Source: Sneathiella sp. HT1-7
Lineage (GTDB): Bacteria; Pseudomonadota; Alphaproteobacteria; Sneathiellales; Sneathiellaceae
Length of the DNA: 64,000 nucleotides
Assembly (NCBI RefSeq): GCF_020731145.1
Contig: NZ_JAJFZN010000004.1
Span: forward strand, 186,001 to 250,000
Direction of reading: 5' to 3'
Shown here: one piece after another, positions 44,291 to 55,472 of the stretch
How the letters are laid out: the number at the start of each line of letters is the position of its first letter
How positions within the stretch are numbered: the first letter of the stretch is position 1
Made by a program: the position numbers and the translations under genes
The notes under the pieces: generated by a model
Told to the model about the DNA's origin: nothing
Databases searched by the model: none
What the model saw: only the letters and a program-made list of their open reading frames with translations

Positions 44291-45148
44291 CTAGGCATCT
44301 TCAGACATAAAATTTTCGTATATCGTCCTTAGTTTTTGTGAAATGAGGCCCGGATGGCCATTTCCGATCACTTGATCATCTACTTTTACAACTGGAAGAA
44401 CATATGACGTGCTGCTAGTTAGAAATACTTCCCGGGCGGAATGCAGCTCATCGACGGTAAAACTCCGCAGTTCAAGTTCGATTCCGTTTTTATCCAGTTC
44501 CTTGATAAGTGATGCCCGTGTAATACCAGCAAGAATGGAATTGCTCGTCGGTCGGGTGATGATTTTCCCCTCCTGACTTACGATCCAGGCGTTGGTTGAG
44601 CTGCCCTCCGTCACCATGCCATCTTCATCGACCTGAAACGCCTCATAGGCGCCTTTGTCCTTGGCCTCCTGCTTGGCCAGAACATTAGGGAGCAGAGAGA
44701 CAGACTTAATATCCCGACGAGCCCAGCGAATATCCGGCACGGTTATCACGCTAATCCCCTGCTCTGCCGTTTTGGCCGCCCTTTCCATCGACAATCTCTT
44801 GGCTGTCATCACCAGCGAAGACGGGGTGTCTTTCGGAAAAGGATGGTCGCGCGGAGCGACACCGCGCGTAACCTGGATATAAATAATACCGTCGCGAATA
44901 CCGTTCTGGCGGATCACTTCCCGCATTACAAATTTGAGCGGTTCCCGCTTCATAGGAAGATCCATCCTCAATTCATTCAGGCTCCGCTCCAATCGGTCCA
45001 AATGTCCCGCTTCATCGATCATCCGCCCTCCGACAATGGTCACTACCTCGTAAACCCCATCGGCAAATTGATAGCCGCGATCCTCGATATGGACGCTGGC
45101 GTCGCGATGCGGGAGATACTGACCGTTTACATAAGCGATTCTGGACAT
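44291..45148 (-). CDS. dat: D-amino acid aminotransferase
   Basis: A 285-residue fold-type IV PLP enzyme with ADGVYEVV, the likely PLP-Lys in RRDIKSVSLLPNVLAK, and VTEGSSTNAW near the phosphate-binding site. It moves amino groups between D-amino acids and keto acids. It lies between trkH and hfq, the known alphaproteobacterial order. A role in supplying D-Glu or D-Ala is inferred. Confidence 0.9.
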   Translation of the reverse strand: MSRIAYVNGQYLPHRDASVHIEDRGYQFADGVYEVVTIVGGRMIDEAGHLDRLERSLNELRMDLPMKREPLKFVMREVIRQNGIRDGIIYIQVTRGVAPRDHPFPKDTPSSLVMTAKRLSMERAAKTAEQGISVITVPDIRWARRDIKSVSLLPNVLAKQEAKDKGAYEAFQVDEDGMVTEGSSTNAWIVSQEGKIITRPTSNSILAGITRASLIKELDKNGIELELRSFTVDELHSAREVFLTSSTSYVLPVVKVDDQVIGNGHPGLISQKLRTIYENFMSEDA

Positions 45149-45163
45149 GGCTTTCCTATTTAA

Positions 45164-46651
45164 TTAACGCCGCCAAAGGGCTGGATTGAAAAGTGAGAGG
45201 ACGGCGAAAAATTCCAGACGCCCTACAAGCATAGTGACACATAATACCCATTTCGAAAAATTGGGTAAGGCTTCATAGCTGATAAAATTTTCCTCGCCAA
45301 CGACCACATCGGTAATCAATGGCTGCGCCGCGCTGCCTGCACTGGCAAGATTTGTAATGGCAAGAGTGACTGATGATTGCAGATCGAGCCCGTTAAAGGC
45401 CAGAACTAACGTCGCGGCAACAAGAACCAGGCAATAAAGAACGAAAAAGCTCCAGGCTGAAGTGATTTGTTCCCGCAAGATACGTTGCCCCCCATATGTC
45501 AGGGGGAATATACTGCTTGGAAAACTGAGGCGATTTACTTCCGCATTAGAGACTTTCAAGAGAATACTGATCCGCATCATTTTAATACCGCCAGCGGAAG
45601 AGCCAATCGATCCACCAATCGTTGTCAGGACGAGAATCACAAAAAGCGCTCCAATCGGCCAGTAATACTGGCCACTGTCCGATACAAGCGGCATGTTATA
45701 TCCGGTCGTCGTCACAGCGGAAACGGTATTAAACACCGCATAGCGCAAAGTATCCCCGACCGACATATCCGTTTGCGTCATCATCAAGGAAAAAACAAAA
45801 AGGCTACCCAGAACAATGGCAATCAGGAGATAACGATACTCCGGGTCCTTGAAGTAGGACCGCCTGTCCCCATTAAAGAAGGACCAGTGAAGGGAAAAAT
45901 TTATCGCGCCAAACACCATAAAAATCATCAAGACCACTTCAATTCCGCGGCTGGCGAAGGCCGTACCCGCCGCGTTTGTCGTCATAAACCCGCCAGTAGA
46001 CAAAGTGCTGAAAGCATAGCAAAGGGCGTCAAAGGCCGTCATCCCGGCAAACCACAAAGCTACAATGCAGATCGCCGTTAGCAAGCCATATATTTTCAAC
46101 AAGGAAAGCACTGCCGAGCCGATTCGCCGGGACATGCGGCGGCGGCTGCTCTTGGCAATGGCCCTCGTCAATGGGTTGCTGCGCGGCAGGTTAAAGGCGC
46201 TGGCCAATACGGACAGGAAAACAATGATCGAAAATCCGCCTACCCATTGGATCAGGCTTCGCCACAGAAGGATCGCCCGTGGCTGAATATCCAGATCAAC
46301 AATTACAGTCGCGCCATTGGTCGAAAACCCGGAAAATGCCTCAAAATAGGAATTGGTCGCCGAGGGAATCGCATCGCTCAAATAAAAAGGTAATCCAGCG
46401 AATGCCGGAACGACTATCCAGATGAGGGTTGCCGCCAAAAAGGTTTCACGCCGACCAAGGATGGTAATTTCCCGCCGCATCGCGAGGATCATGCCGCCGC
46501 CAAAAAAAAGCGTTACAATAGCAGAGACGAAAAAACTCAGCGTGAGTTCAATCTGCCCCTCGGCGAAAGCAAAAAGAATCGGCACACTCATCAGCAACGC
46601 CAAGAAGCCAAGCGCCCAACCAACAAACGTAAAGACAGGTGCAAATAACAT
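45164..46651 (-). CDS. trkH: Trk system potassium uptake protein TrkH
   Basis: A 495-residue membrane protein with about ten membrane segments and the repeated selectivity-filter loops TNGATVIV, TGGFMTTN, TTTGYNM and SAGSAAQ. It imports K+ with regulation by TrkA, which is encoded directly upstream 5 bases away. It ends before dat. Confidence 0.93.
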   Translation of the reverse strand: MLFAPVFTFVGWALGFLALLMSVPILFAFAEGQIELTLSFFVSAIVTLFFGGGMILAMRREITILGRRETFLAATLIWIVVPAFAGLPFYLSDAIPSATNSYFEAFSGFSTNGATVIVDLDIQPRAILLWRSLIQWVGGFSIIVFLSVLASAFNLPRSNPLTRAIAKSSRRRMSRRIGSAVLSLLKIYGLLTAICIVALWFAGMTAFDALCYAFSTLSTGGFMTTNAAGTAFASRGIEVVLMIFMVFGAINFSLHWSFFNGDRRSYFKDPEYRYLLIAIVLGSLFVFSLMMTQTDMSVGDTLRYAVFNTVSAVTTTGYNMPLVSDSGQYYWPIGALFVILVLTTIGGSIGSSAGGIKMMRISILLKVSNAEVNRLSFPSSIFPLTYGGQRILREQITSAWSFFVLYCLVLVAATLVLAFNGLDLQSSVTLAITNLASAGSAAQPLITDVVVGEENFISYEALPNFSKWVLCVTMLVGRLEFFAVLSLFNPALWRR

Positions 46652-46656
46652 CAGGT

Positions 46657-48033
46657 CTAGAAGAATTCAAGGCCGACAGAAAACATTTCCTCAACCTTCT
46701 GCACGGACCCCTGAAGGCTCAGGATAACGACCCTGTCGTCAGCATGAATAATCGAATCCCCACGTGGAATTTCAACAGTTTCCCCCTTAATCACCGCACC
46801 GATAATGGTGCCATGCGGAAGTTTAATATCCCGGAGTGGCTTCCCAACAAGCAGGGAGGTTTCCAGCGCATCACCCTCCACCACTTCGGCCGCGCCATCC
46901 CGAAAAGAATGCAGCCCCCGGATCCGGCCGCGGCGGATGTGGCGGAGGATTTCCGAGACTGTGGTTGCGCGTGGATCCACCACAACCTCAATCCCGAGCG
47001 TGGTAACCAGATTACCGAACACCGGATTATTGATCAGGGTAACGGCGGTCTCCGTTCCCTGCCCTTTCGCCAACAAGGACGCGATAATATTGACCTGGTC
47101 ATCATTGGTAAGAGCAACAATGGTTTCCGCCTGAGCCGCATTTGCTTCCTGCAGCAGTTCGGGATCAAGTGCACTGCCATGAAGAACAACAGTCCGGTGC
47201 AGCTCGTCGGTAATCTTCTCGGCCCGTTCACGATTATGCTCAATCAGCTTTAGAGAGACTTTACGCATATTCTCTTCAATGAACTGGGCGAGGTGAAATC
47301 CGATATTCCCGCCTCCCACGATGACGATGCTGCGCGCCTCCTGCTCTTCATGACCGAAGAGCGGCATGGCGCGGGCCACATGGGCGCTGTCCGCTGCGAA
47401 ATAAATCTCATCACCCGGAAACATCTGGTCATCGCTTGACGGGACGATCATCTTGCCGTCACGATAGATCGCCACAACAACCACATTCAAGTCAGGGAAC
47501 AACTCTGTCAGCTGTTTGAGCGGAGTATTAACAATCGGGCAGCTTTCGTCGAGACGAACACCTATAACCTGAACCTTACCGTCGGCAAAAGAGACGGTAT
47601 CAAAGGCACCAGGCACCTTCAATCGGCGTTCAATCGCGTGCGCAACTTCGTCTTCCGGAGAAATAATAACATCAATCGGCAGATTTTCACGGCTGAAGAG
47701 ATGGGCCCAGAGAGGGTCCGTATATTGATGAGAACGTATTCGGGCAATTTTCTTTGGAATATTGAAGATCGAATGCGCAATCTGACAGGCGACCATATTG
47801 ACTTCATCACTATAGGTCACGGCGATAATCATATCCGCATCATAGGCCCCTGCCCGCTCTAACGCGTCCGGGTGGGAGGCATGACCGACCATGGCCCGAA
47901 CATCGAGTTCATCCCCAATCTTGCGGACCAATTCAGACGATTGGTCAATCAGGGTGACGTCGTTGTTTTCCCGCGCAAGCTGCCGCGCGATATTGGAACC
48001 GACCTGTCCTGCACCGCAAACGATTACCTTCAT
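46657..48033 (-). CDS. trkA: Trk system potassium uptake protein TrkA
   Basis: A 458-residue cytosolic NAD-binding regulator made of two halves, each with a Rossmann RCK domain (CGAGQVGSNIARQL at the start; VGGGNIGFHLAQFIEE near 235) and a TrkA-C domain. It gates TrkH. It lies between ntrX and trkH on the same strand. Confidence 0.95.
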   Translation of the reverse strand: MKVIVCGAGQVGSNIARQLARENNDVTLIDQSSELVRKIGDELDVRAMVGHASHPDALERAGAYDADMIIAVTYSDEVNMVACQIAHSIFNIPKKIARIRSHQYTDPLWAHLFSRENLPIDVIISPEDEVAHAIERRLKVPGAFDTVSFADGKVQVIGVRLDESCPIVNTPLKQLTELFPDLNVVVVAIYRDGKMIVPSSDDQMFPGDEIYFAADSAHVARAMPLFGHEEQEARSIVIVGGGNIGFHLAQFIEENMRKVSLKLIEHNRERAEKITDELHRTVVLHGSALDPELLQEANAAQAETIVALTNDDQVNIIASLLAKGQGTETAVTLINNPVFGNLVTTLGIEVVVDPRATTVSEILRHIRRGRIRGLHSFRDGAAEVVEGDALETSLLVGKPLRDIKLPHGTIIGAVIKGETVEIPRGDSIIHADDRVVILSLQGSVQKVEEMFSVGLEFF

Positions 48034-48065
48034 CGCGTCTCTGCCCCTCTACCCAAATTGCGTCT

Positions 48066-49481
48066 CTACTCCGACGACCGTTTCCGCTCACCATTACTGA
48101 CGCCGAGCGTTTTCAGCTTACGATGTAACGCGGACCTCTCCATACCAACAAATGACGCGGTACGCGAAATATTTCCGCCAAAACGGTTTATTTGCGCCTC
48201 GAGATATTCCTTTTCAAACCGTTCGCGCGCCTCCCGCAAGGGAAGCGCCATGATTTCCGTATTGTCATTCTGTCCGATCATAACCGACTTGGCCGCCCCG
48301 GCATTTGCGGGCACCATATTTGCGGCGATTGGCGCCGATTTATCGCCGGTAGCAAGAATCATGATCTGCTCAATCACATTTTTGAGCTGACGGACATTTC
48401 CCGGCCAGGATGAGGCCTGCAAGGTTGCAATAGCATCCTCCCCTATTTTCCTCGGCGGCAATCCGGCACTTTTCGAGAAGCGCTCAACAAAATAACGGGC
48501 GAGCGGTCCGATATCTTCCGGCCGCTCCTTTAGAGAGGGAACCGTTATCGGCACCACGCCGAGACGATGATACAAATCCTCTCGCAGGCGGCCGTTGGCC
48601 ATTTCCTCTTGTAGATCCCGGCTGGAAGAAGAGATGATCCGTGCATCTACCTTAATCTTTTCTGTGCCCCCCACTCGCTGGAAAGTCTGGTCAACCAGCA
48701 CGCGAAGAATCTTGCCCTGGGTTTCCATCGGCATGTCGGCAATCTCATCAAGGAAGAGCGTACCGCCATGGGCTTGCTCCAGTAACCCACGACGCTCTCC
48801 TTTTACCGAGTTCATTCGTCCATCTTCGACACCGAATAGCTGAATCTCCAGCCGCTCAGGCGCCAACGTGGCCGCATTGAGAACCACGAACGGGCCAGAT
48901 TTTCGGTGGGATTGATCATGAATGAGCCTCGCGACGACTTCCTTGCCAGACCCGGACGGACCAGAAATCAGCACACGGCTGTTTGTTGGCGCGACCTTTT
49001 CAATGCTTTGTTGGAGCTGGATCATGACGTGGGAGCGGCAAACAAGATCCGTCATCACCTCGCCGCCACGAGTTTTAAGGTCAGCGACTTCCCGCCGCAA
49101 TCTCACCGCTTCCAGTACGCGGTCGACTAGCTGTATAAGCCGCTCCGCCTTGAACGGTTTTTCAATAAAATCATAGGCCCCGAGTTTGATAGTCTGAACG
49201 GCCGTTTCAATATTCCCATGGCCGGAAAACATCAGGACAGGCAAATCCGGCTGATCTTTCTTGATGGCCTGTAAAATCTCGATACCATCAAGCTTGCTGC
49301 CGCGCAGCCAGATATCCAATATAACAAGGCTCGGGCGACGATGGGCAATTTCGGCGAGGCATTGATCGCTGTTCGCAGCCATCCGTGTCTCATACCCCTC
49401 ATCCTCCAGAATTCCGGCAACCAGTTCCCGAATATCAGTTTCATCATCGACAATTAGAATGTCTGCAGACATCTTAGTCAT
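48066..49481 (-). CDS. ntrX: nitrogen-related response regulator NtrX
   Basis: A 471-residue sigma54-type regulator. The receiver (ILIVDDE, Asp in VILDIWL) is followed by an AAA+ domain with GPSGSGKEV and FLDEIADMP, but the usual GAFTGA loop is absent (LFGVEDGRMNSVKGE in its place). NtrX of alphaproteobacteria commonly lacks it and is thought to work without sigma54. The C-terminal Fis helix-turn-helix is MERSALHRKLKTLG. It overlaps the ntrY 3' end by 8 bases. Starts at 49481 or the nearby MSADIL Met. Confidence 0.93.
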   Translation of the reverse strand: MTKMSADILIVDDETDIRELVAGILEDEGYETRMAANSDQCLAEIAHRRPSLVILDIWLRGSKLDGIEILQAIKKDQPDLPVLMFSGHGNIETAVQTIKLGAYDFIEKPFKAERLIQLVDRVLEAVRLRREVADLKTRGGEVMTDLVCRSHVMIQLQQSIEKVAPTNSRVLISGPSGSGKEVVARLIHDQSHRKSGPFVVLNAATLAPERLEIQLFGVEDGRMNSVKGERRGLLEQAHGGTLFLDEIADMPMETQGKILRVLVDQTFQRVGGTEKIKVDARIISSSSRDLQEEMANGRLREDLYHRLGVVPITVPSLKERPEDIGPLARYFVERFSKSAGLPPRKIGEDAIATLQASSWPGNVRQLKNVIEQIMILATGDKSAPIAANMVPANAGAAKSVMIGQNDNTEIMALPLREARERFEKEYLEAQINRFGGNISRTASFVGMERSALHRKLKTLGVSNGERKRSSE

Positions 49482-51687
49482 TCCCCGTTTTCAAATTCGC
49501 TTCACTCATGGGAAAAGAGATCCTGACAGAAGCCCCTCTCCCTTCTTTTGCGTCGGTCATGGAGAGGCTGCCACCATGCTCCTCCATGATCTTATTGACA
49601 ATTGCGAGGCCGAGGCCTGTGCCCTTTTCACGATGGGTCACATATGGCTCGGTCAGCCGGCTGCGGTTTTCTTCCGGTAGTCCGCGCCCATTATCTGTAA
49701 TCTCAATCGCCATTTCGTCGACAGTGACACTAAATTCTACCTTGATCTGGCCATTTGGAAGATCCGCGTCCCCTTCTTCCCGCCCCTCAATCGCATCAGC
49801 GGCATTTTGCAGGAGATTTGTCAGAACACGGTTCACCTGCGGCGCATCGCAATCACAGATCATCGGCGATCGCGGCGCCTCATAGACATAGTCAATTTCC
49901 GGATGAGCAATTTTTTGGAGGAAGATCGCCTGACCAACGAGCTCGCCCAGATCCTCAGGCTTAAATTCTGGCGTCGGCATCCGGGCGAAGGCAGAGAATT
50001 CATCAACCATTTGGCCAATATCCCCAACCTGACGGATGATCGTATCGGTGCATTGATTGAAAATATCTATATCGTCTTTAATCTGACGGCCATATTTACG
50101 TTTTATTCGCTCGGCAGACAGCTGGATCGGGGTCAGCGGGTTCTTAATTTCATGGGCAATACGTCGGGCAATATCGCCCCAGGCCGCCATCCGCTGCGCC
50201 GACACGAGATCCGTAATATCATCCAGCGTGACCACAAACCCCTGAATGCTGCCAACGGAAATTTCCGCCGCCGCGCGCACCAGCAGATGGCGATGAGCAT
50301 TTGCTGTCTGGAGCTGAATCTGGCGTTCCGCCACACGATAGGGCTTTTCCCGAATTTCATCAAGAAGGGTAGCCATTTGCGGCTGAATATCAGAGAATCG
50401 CCGGTCAATAAGTTCCGTCTCCGAATAGCCCAAAAGTTCCGCCGCCTTGCGATTTGGCAGATTGATAACGCCTTCCCGATCAAGTCCGATCACACCGGAC
50501 GAAACTCCGGAAAGCACAGCCTCGGTAAAGCGGCGGCGTTCGTCCAACTTCTTATTTGTTTTTTCAAGCTCCTGACGCTGGGTTGAAAGTTGCTCCGTCA
50601 TCCGGTTGAACGCACGGCTCAGGGTCGCCATCTCATCATAGGCGCGACTTTCATCCACCTTGGCTGTCAGATCGCCCGAACGCACACGCTCTGCCGCTTT
50701 CACGAGGCTCTCAATCGGGCCAACAAGGCGCGAGGCAATCACCAGGCCAAACCAGACGGCGGCGAGCACTACCATCAGCGAAATGATAAAGAAAATCACA
50801 GCGAACTGGATTTGAATGCCGAAGCCTTCATCCTTCAATTGTTCATAGTCCGACGCGGCGATGCGCGTCCTCTCCATATGGGCGAGAACCCGAGGCTCAA
50901 TAAAGCGTCCGACATAAAGAAACCCATCCAGCAGACGGTCCAGCCGAATTAGGGCCCGAACCTGATCATCCCCATCATTCGTGGTGATGACAATCTCCCG
51001 CTCCCTCGCTTCGCTGAACTGGCTTGGAGAAATCTTATCAAACTCGAGCGCAAAACTTAGGTCCGACTGTGCGATAATTTTCTGATTGCCGTCCAGGACA
51101 ACGGCCTCACTCAAGTTACGGGCGATGACCTGATCACTGAGATAGGAATCAAACAAGCTACGGTTTTCCAAAACCCGTGTCGGCGCACGATTGATCTGCG
51201 CGGTCATTGCCAGAACATCGGATCGTATATTCTGGATATGCTCCTTGATATAGGCGTCGGCGACAGCAATCGATTCCGACACCGCCATATTCACAGGATC
51301 GGAGAAATGCCGCTGAAAATAGATATTAAAAAAAAGGGCGGAGAAAAGCGCTACCATCAGGGCTGGCGCGACAGCGATTAATGAAAACAGACGTAAAATA
51401 CGCCGATGCATCATGCTGCCTGAGCCACCGATCTGCCCCTTGCGCCAAGTTCTGATCAATCGGTGAGTAATGATAATTGCGAGGATGACCACAATCGATA
51501 CGTCAATAATAAGAAGTATGCGCGTGTAGGCCGGGTTTTCTATAGTCAGCGATTCATAGGTGGCAATACCGCTTGCAACGGCCAGCATGGCCACAAAGAA
51601 AGAGGTTTTGGGACCAAGCCCGATCTTTCTTGTCCAGCGGACAAATGAAAAAGGCTGTTTCACATTATTCTGCTGTGATTCTGCCAC
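49474..51687 (-). CDS. ntrY: nitrogen-related sensor kinase NtrY
   Basis: A membrane histidine kinase of about 737 residues from the GTG at 51687, which has GGAGG five bases upstream; the TTG at 51705 has none. Four hydrophobic segments lie in the first 320 residues, followed by a HAMP (ASRLVGPIESL), a PAS domain, the H-box IAHEIKNPLTPIQLSAERI and an HATPase with NLLQNAADA and GTGLGLAIV. It works with NtrX on nitrogen or redox signals. The paired genes overlap. Confidence 0.92.
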   Translation of the reverse strand: MAESQQNNVKQPFSFVRWTRKIGLGPKTSFFVAMLAVASGIATYESLTIENPAYTRILLIIDVSIVVILAIIITHRLIRTWRKGQIGGSGSMMHRRILRLFSLIAVAPALMVALFSALFFNIYFQRHFSDPVNMAVSESIAVADAYIKEHIQNIRSDVLAMTAQINRAPTRVLENRSLFDSYLSDQVIARNLSEAVVLDGNQKIIAQSDLSFALEFDKISPSQFSEAREREIVITTNDGDDQVRALIRLDRLLDGFLYVGRFIEPRVLAHMERTRIAASDYEQLKDEGFGIQIQFAVIFFIISLMVVLAAVWFGLVIASRLVGPIESLVKAAERVRSGDLTAKVDESRAYDEMATLSRAFNRMTEQLSTQRQELEKTNKKLDERRRFTEAVLSGVSSGVIGLDREGVINLPNRKAAELLGYSETELIDRRFSDIQPQMATLLDEIREKPYRVAERQIQLQTANAHRHLLVRAAAEISVGSIQGFVVTLDDITDLVSAQRMAAWGDIARRIAHEIKNPLTPIQLSAERIKRKYGRQIKDDIDIFNQCTDTIIRQVGDIGQMVDEFSAFARMPTPEFKPEDLGELVGQAIFLQKIAHPEIDYVYEAPRSPMICDCDAPQVNRVLTNLLQNAADAIEGREEGDADLPNGQIKVEFSVTVDEMAIEITDNGRGLPEENRSRLTEPYVTHREKGTGLGLAIVNKIMEEHGGSLSMTDAKEGRGASVRISFPMSEANLKTGND

Positions 51688-51789
51688 AACATCCTCCGAC
51701 CGCAAGGGTCATGATGCAACCTCGGTTTGCTAGTAAATGCCATCAACGGCGGCCATTTGTTCAAAATACCACATTGTGGCATTTAAGCA

Positions 51790-53232
51790 TCACTTCATGC
51801 CGCGCACAACCTGAATATCCAAATCCCGGATTTTTTTACGCAATGTATTCCGGTTTACTCCCAAAAGGTCAGCTGCCTTGATCTGATTTCCGTTCGTTGC
51901 CTCCAATGACAGGGATAAAAGCGGGCGCTCTACCTCCCGGATAACCCTTTCATAAAGCCCGCTGGGTGGCAGGCTTCCCGCATGGGCCGCAAAATATTTG
52001 GCAATATGACGTTCCACCGCCATGACGAGGCTCTCATCCTCTCCCGGAGTTTCCTCGGAACTTCCAATTTCCTGTGGCTGGAGCTCCTGCTCAATCACAG
52101 AGATATTAATGACATCATCGGAATATAGCGCCGCGAGGCGGCGCACCAGGTTTTCAAGCTCCCGGACATTACCTGGCCATTTATGCTTTTTAAGTGCTTC
52201 AAGTGATTCCTTATCCACGCTTTTTACCGGCAGCCCCTCCTCCTGTGCCTGAGAGAGGAAATGCCGCACAAGATCCGGAATGTCTTCCGCCCGTTCACGC
52301 AATGGCGGCAAGCGGAGCGGGACAACGTTCAGGCGGTAATAAAGGTCCTCGCGAAACAGTCCCTGACGCACGAATTGCCTGAGGTCCCGATTGGTCGCGG
52401 CGACAATACGCACATCGGTCTTGATCGCCGTGCGGCCGCCAACCGTTGTATATTCGCCTTGTTGAAGCACGCGAAGCAGTCGCGTCTGCGCTTCAATCGG
52501 CATATCCCCTATCTCATCAAGGAACAGCGTACCGCCCTGTGCCTGCTCAAAGCGGCCAATGGCGCGCGAATCTGCCCCTGTGAACGCGCCTTTCTCATGG
52601 CCGAACAATTCGGATTCGATCAGCTCTTTTGGAATGGCCGCCATGTTAATAGGAACAAATGGGCCCGCCTTCCGCTTCCCATACTCATGCAGTGCTCGCG
52701 CAACAAGCTCTTTACCCGTCCCGCTTTCACCAGAAACCAAAACCGTAAGGTCCGTCCCCATCAAGCGAGCCAACACCCGATATATCTCCTGCATGGCCGG
52801 GGAGCGACCGATCAGAGGCGTTTTCGTTTCCTCTTCTTCCTGCGCCTTAAAACGATTTGCGGCTTTCTTCGGCTTGGAGAGACCACGATCCACAACCTGC
52901 AGCAAAAGCTTTAGATCGAATGGTTTCGGCAAATAATCATAGGCCCCTCGCTCTGTCGCCTTGATAGCGGTGAGCAAGGTATTCTGCGCACTCATGACGA
53001 TAACAGGCAGATCGGGCCGGATTTTTTTAATCCGGGGGAGCAAATCAAGACCATTTTCATCGGGCATCACGACATCGGTCAGGACAATATCACCGAGCCC
53101 TTCAAGCACCCAGTTATAAAGCGTTGAAGCGTTGCTAGTGGAGCGCACTATATAGTCTGCGCGGGAGAGAGCCTGCTCCAGAACCGTACGGATACTCTGG
53201 TCATCATCTGCGACTAAAATTGTTCCCGGCAT
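51790..53232 (-). CDS. ntrC: nitrogen regulation response regulator NtrC
   Basis: A 480-residue sigma54 activator. The receiver (ILVADDDQ, Asp in [12 protein letters not shown]) is followed by an AAA+ domain with [15 protein letters not shown], the sigma54-contacting GAFTGA motif ([12 protein letters not shown]) and FLDEIGDMP, and a Fis-type helix-turn-helix ([14 protein letters not shown]). It is phosphorylated by NtrB and switches on nitrogen-assimilation genes. It follows ntrB by two bases. Confidence 0.96.
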   Translation of the reverse strand: MPGTILVADDDQSIRTVLEQALSRADYIVRSTSNASTLYNWVLEGLGDIVLTDVVMPDENGLDLLPRIKKIRPDLPVIVMSAQNTLLTAIKATERGAYDYLPKPFDLKLLLQVVDRGLSKPKKAANRFKAQEEEETKTPLIGRSPAMQEIYRVLARLMGTDLTVLVSGESGTGKELVARALHEYGKRKAGPFVPINMAAIPKELIESELFGHEKGAFTGADSRAIGRFEQAQGGTLFLDEIGDMPIEAQTRLLRVLQQGEYTTVGGRTAIKTDVRIVAATNRDLRQFVRQGLFREDLYYRLNVVPLRLPPLRERAEDIPDLVRHFLSQAQEEGLPVKSVDKESLEALKKHKWPGNVRELENLVRRLAALYSDDVINISVIEQELQPQEIGSSEETPGEDESLVMAVERHIAKYFAAHAGSLPPSGLYERVIREVERPLLSLSLEATNGNQIKAADLLGVNRNTLRKKIRDLDIQVVRGMK

Positions 53233-53234
53233 AT

Positions 53235-54365
53235 TTATTCCATATCCGTTTTCATAAAGTTATAGACCGGCAGGCGGATCAACACCTTGCAGCCCACCTC
53301 CGATGACTCAAATTCGACAATCCCTCCATGATCCCCAACAATTTTGGCGACCAGTGCAAGGCCAAGCCCGCTGCCACCAGCCTTGGTGGTGACAAAAGGA
53401 TCGTAAATATGCGGTAGCATCTCATCGGGGATGCCGGAGCCGTTATCCTCTACTCCTACCTCAAGCGGTAATTGCACCTTTTCCTGCGCGCCCGGAACGG
53501 CCAAACGGATCCCATGACGATAGGCAGTACTAAGCGTTACTTCTCCGCCGTCTTCAGGCGCCGCTTCCACAGCGTTCTTCACCAGATTGAGTAACACCTG
53601 GACAAGCTGATCGCGATTGCCATAGACGAAGGGGAGCGAAGGGTCATAGTTTTCCCGGAAAGTTATTTTTCGGCCAAATCCAGCCTCAGCCACCCGACGC
53701 ACATGCTCCAGCACTTCATGGATGTTGACCGCATCGCGATCAATCGGCCGATCATCGGAAAAGGCCTCCATTCGGTCAACAAGCGCGCAAATCCGGTCCG
53801 TTTCATCACAGATTAACCGGGTGAGCGCCCGATCCGCATCAGAGGCATTCATCTCCAACAACTGCGCCGAGCCACGAATACCCGAAAGCGGATTTTTTAC
53901 TTCATGCGCCAGCATGATCGCCATCGCCGTTACAGATCGGGCGGCACCACGATGGGTCAGCTGACGATCCATCTTGGCGGCAATCGTGCGTTCTTCAATC
54001 TGGACAATGACATTCGAGGTGCCATAAAGCTGGGAAACTTGAAGATTGACGTTCTTGATACCGGTTTTTGGCGTGCCAAGATCGACGGCATATTCAGAGA
54101 CATAATCACCGATCAGGCGCACCTGCTCCACCAATCCCAATAGCGGGCTGTCAAATGGTACCATTTCATTAAGCGACATCCGCAGCAGTTTTTTCGACGA
54201 AAGGCCGAAAAATTCTTCTCCCGCCGGATTTGTCATGCAGATATGGCCTTCATCATCGATGACGACCAACGGATCGGGCAAGGCATTCAGGACAGCCAGA
54301 GCATCCACTTCCGTTTTCTTGCGTTTCGTCCCGCTAAATGGATTTGGCAAAACCATCTTATGCAC
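53235..54365 (-). CDS. ntrB: nitrogen regulation histidine kinase NtrB
   Basis: A 376-residue cytosolic kinase with a PAS domain ([20 protein letters not shown]), the H-box [20 protein letters not shown], and an HATPase ([28 protein letters not shown]). With GlnB/PII it sets NtrC phosphorylation. Its start overlaps the dusB stop by 8 bases. Confidence 0.95.
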   Translation of the reverse strand: MHKMVLPNPFSGTKRKKTEVDALAVLNALPDPLVVIDDEGHICMTNPAGEEFFGLSSKKLLRMSLNEMVPFDSPLLGLVEQVRLIGDYVSEYAVDLGTPKTGIKNVNLQVSQLYGTSNVIVQIEERTIAAKMDRQLTHRGAARSVTAMAIMLAHEVKNPLSGIRGSAQLLEMNASDADRALTRLICDETDRICALVDRMEAFSDDRPIDRDAVNIHEVLEHVRRVAEAGFGRKITFRENYDPSLPFVYGNRDQLVQVLLNLVKNAVEAAPEDGGEVTLSTAYRHGIRLAVPGAQEKVQLPLEVGVEDNGSGIPDEMLPHIYDPFVTTKAGGSGLGLALVAKIVGDHGGIVEFESSEVGCKVLIRLPVYNFMKTDME

Positions 54366-55344
54366 TTTCCTTCAGCATTAAAACCTCATAAAAACAACTG
54401 ATTTCATCCCGAACCTGATCTGGATCGGTAAGACGAACCACTCTTTGCCGGAAGTTCTCTCCACCCGGAAGCCTCTCCGAATACCAGCCAAGATGCTTGC
54501 GGGCGACGCGCACGCCAACCTCTGATCCATATAGACCGATAAGGGCGTTATAATGCTCCAGCAGAACCGATTTTTGCTCATCAAAGTCCGGGTCAGGCCG
54601 CTTAATCCCGGTCTTCAAATAATCTGCTACCTGCGCGACAAACCACGGGCGACCATAGCTACCCCGGCCAATCATCACACCATCTGCACCCGACTGCTCT
54701 TTGGCCTTTGCGGCATCCTCAACCGTTTGAATATCGCCGTTCGCAATCACCGGGAGAGATACAGCTTCCTTGACCTTTGCAATAAAGCGCCAATCCGCCG
54801 CGCCTTTAAAGAACTGGCATCGCGTGCGGCCGTGCACGGTCAGCATGCGGATCCCCACATCCTCAGCAATGCGGGCAAGTTCCGGTGCGTTGCGACTCTC
54901 TTCATCCCAGCCTGTGCGCATTTTAAGCGTGACAGGTATATTTACGGCATCAACTGTTGCCTTTAATATCTTCGCCGCATGGTCGAGGTCCCGCATCAGA
55001 GAGGAGCCAGCCATTCCGGAAGTAACTTTCTTAACCGGGCATCCCATATTGATATCAATAATCCGCGCGCCCATATCCTCGTTCAGCTTGGCGGCATCCG
55101 CCATAATATCCGGATCACAGCCCGCAAGCTGAACGGCCATCGGCTGATCATCATTGGCGGAGCGAACAATACGTAGGGACCGGCGCGTTTCTGCGACCAT
55201 GGCCTTGCTCGCCACCATTTCGGTAAAGACAAGCCCGGCCCCATATCGCGTCACCAGACGGCGAAAAGGGAGATCTGTGATACCAGCCATCGGCGCGAGG
55301 AATACCGGGGGATCGATTGTAATAGAGCCGAGCGTAATGATCAT
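54358..55344 (-). CDS. dusB: tRNA-dihydrouridine synthase DusB
   Basis: A 328-residue flavin enzyme with [14 protein letters not shown], the catalytic Cys in NMGCPVKKV, and [14 protein letters not shown]. It makes dihydrouridine in tRNA. Its place upstream of ntrBC is an old alphaproteobacterial arrangement (formerly nifR3). It is divergent from ispDF. Confidence 0.95.
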   Translation of the reverse strand: MIITLGSITIDPPVFLAPMAGITDLPFRRLVTRYGAGLVFTEMVASKAMVAETRRSLRIVRSANDDQPMAVQLAGCDPDIMADAAKLNEDMGARIIDINMGCPVKKVTSGMAGSSLMRDLDHAAKILKATVDAVNIPVTLKMRTGWDEESRNAPELARIAEDVGIRMLTVHGRTRCQFFKGAADWRFIAKVKEAVSLPVIANGDIQTVEDAAKAKEQSGADGVMIGRGSYGRPWFVAQVADYLKTGIKRPDPDFDEQKSVLLEHYNALIGLYGSEVGVRVARKHLGWYSERLPGGENFRQRVVRLTDPDQVRDEISCFYEVLMLKESA

Positions 55345-55472
55345 TTTTTATGCAAAATAATTTATGACTATATTTTAGGCAATATAGTCAGGTTTTTATT
55401 GCACTGCAACAGATTCATGCCCATTCAGTCAAATTTATTGAACCGCACGAGATAGCGATCTATTGTCGCGAC

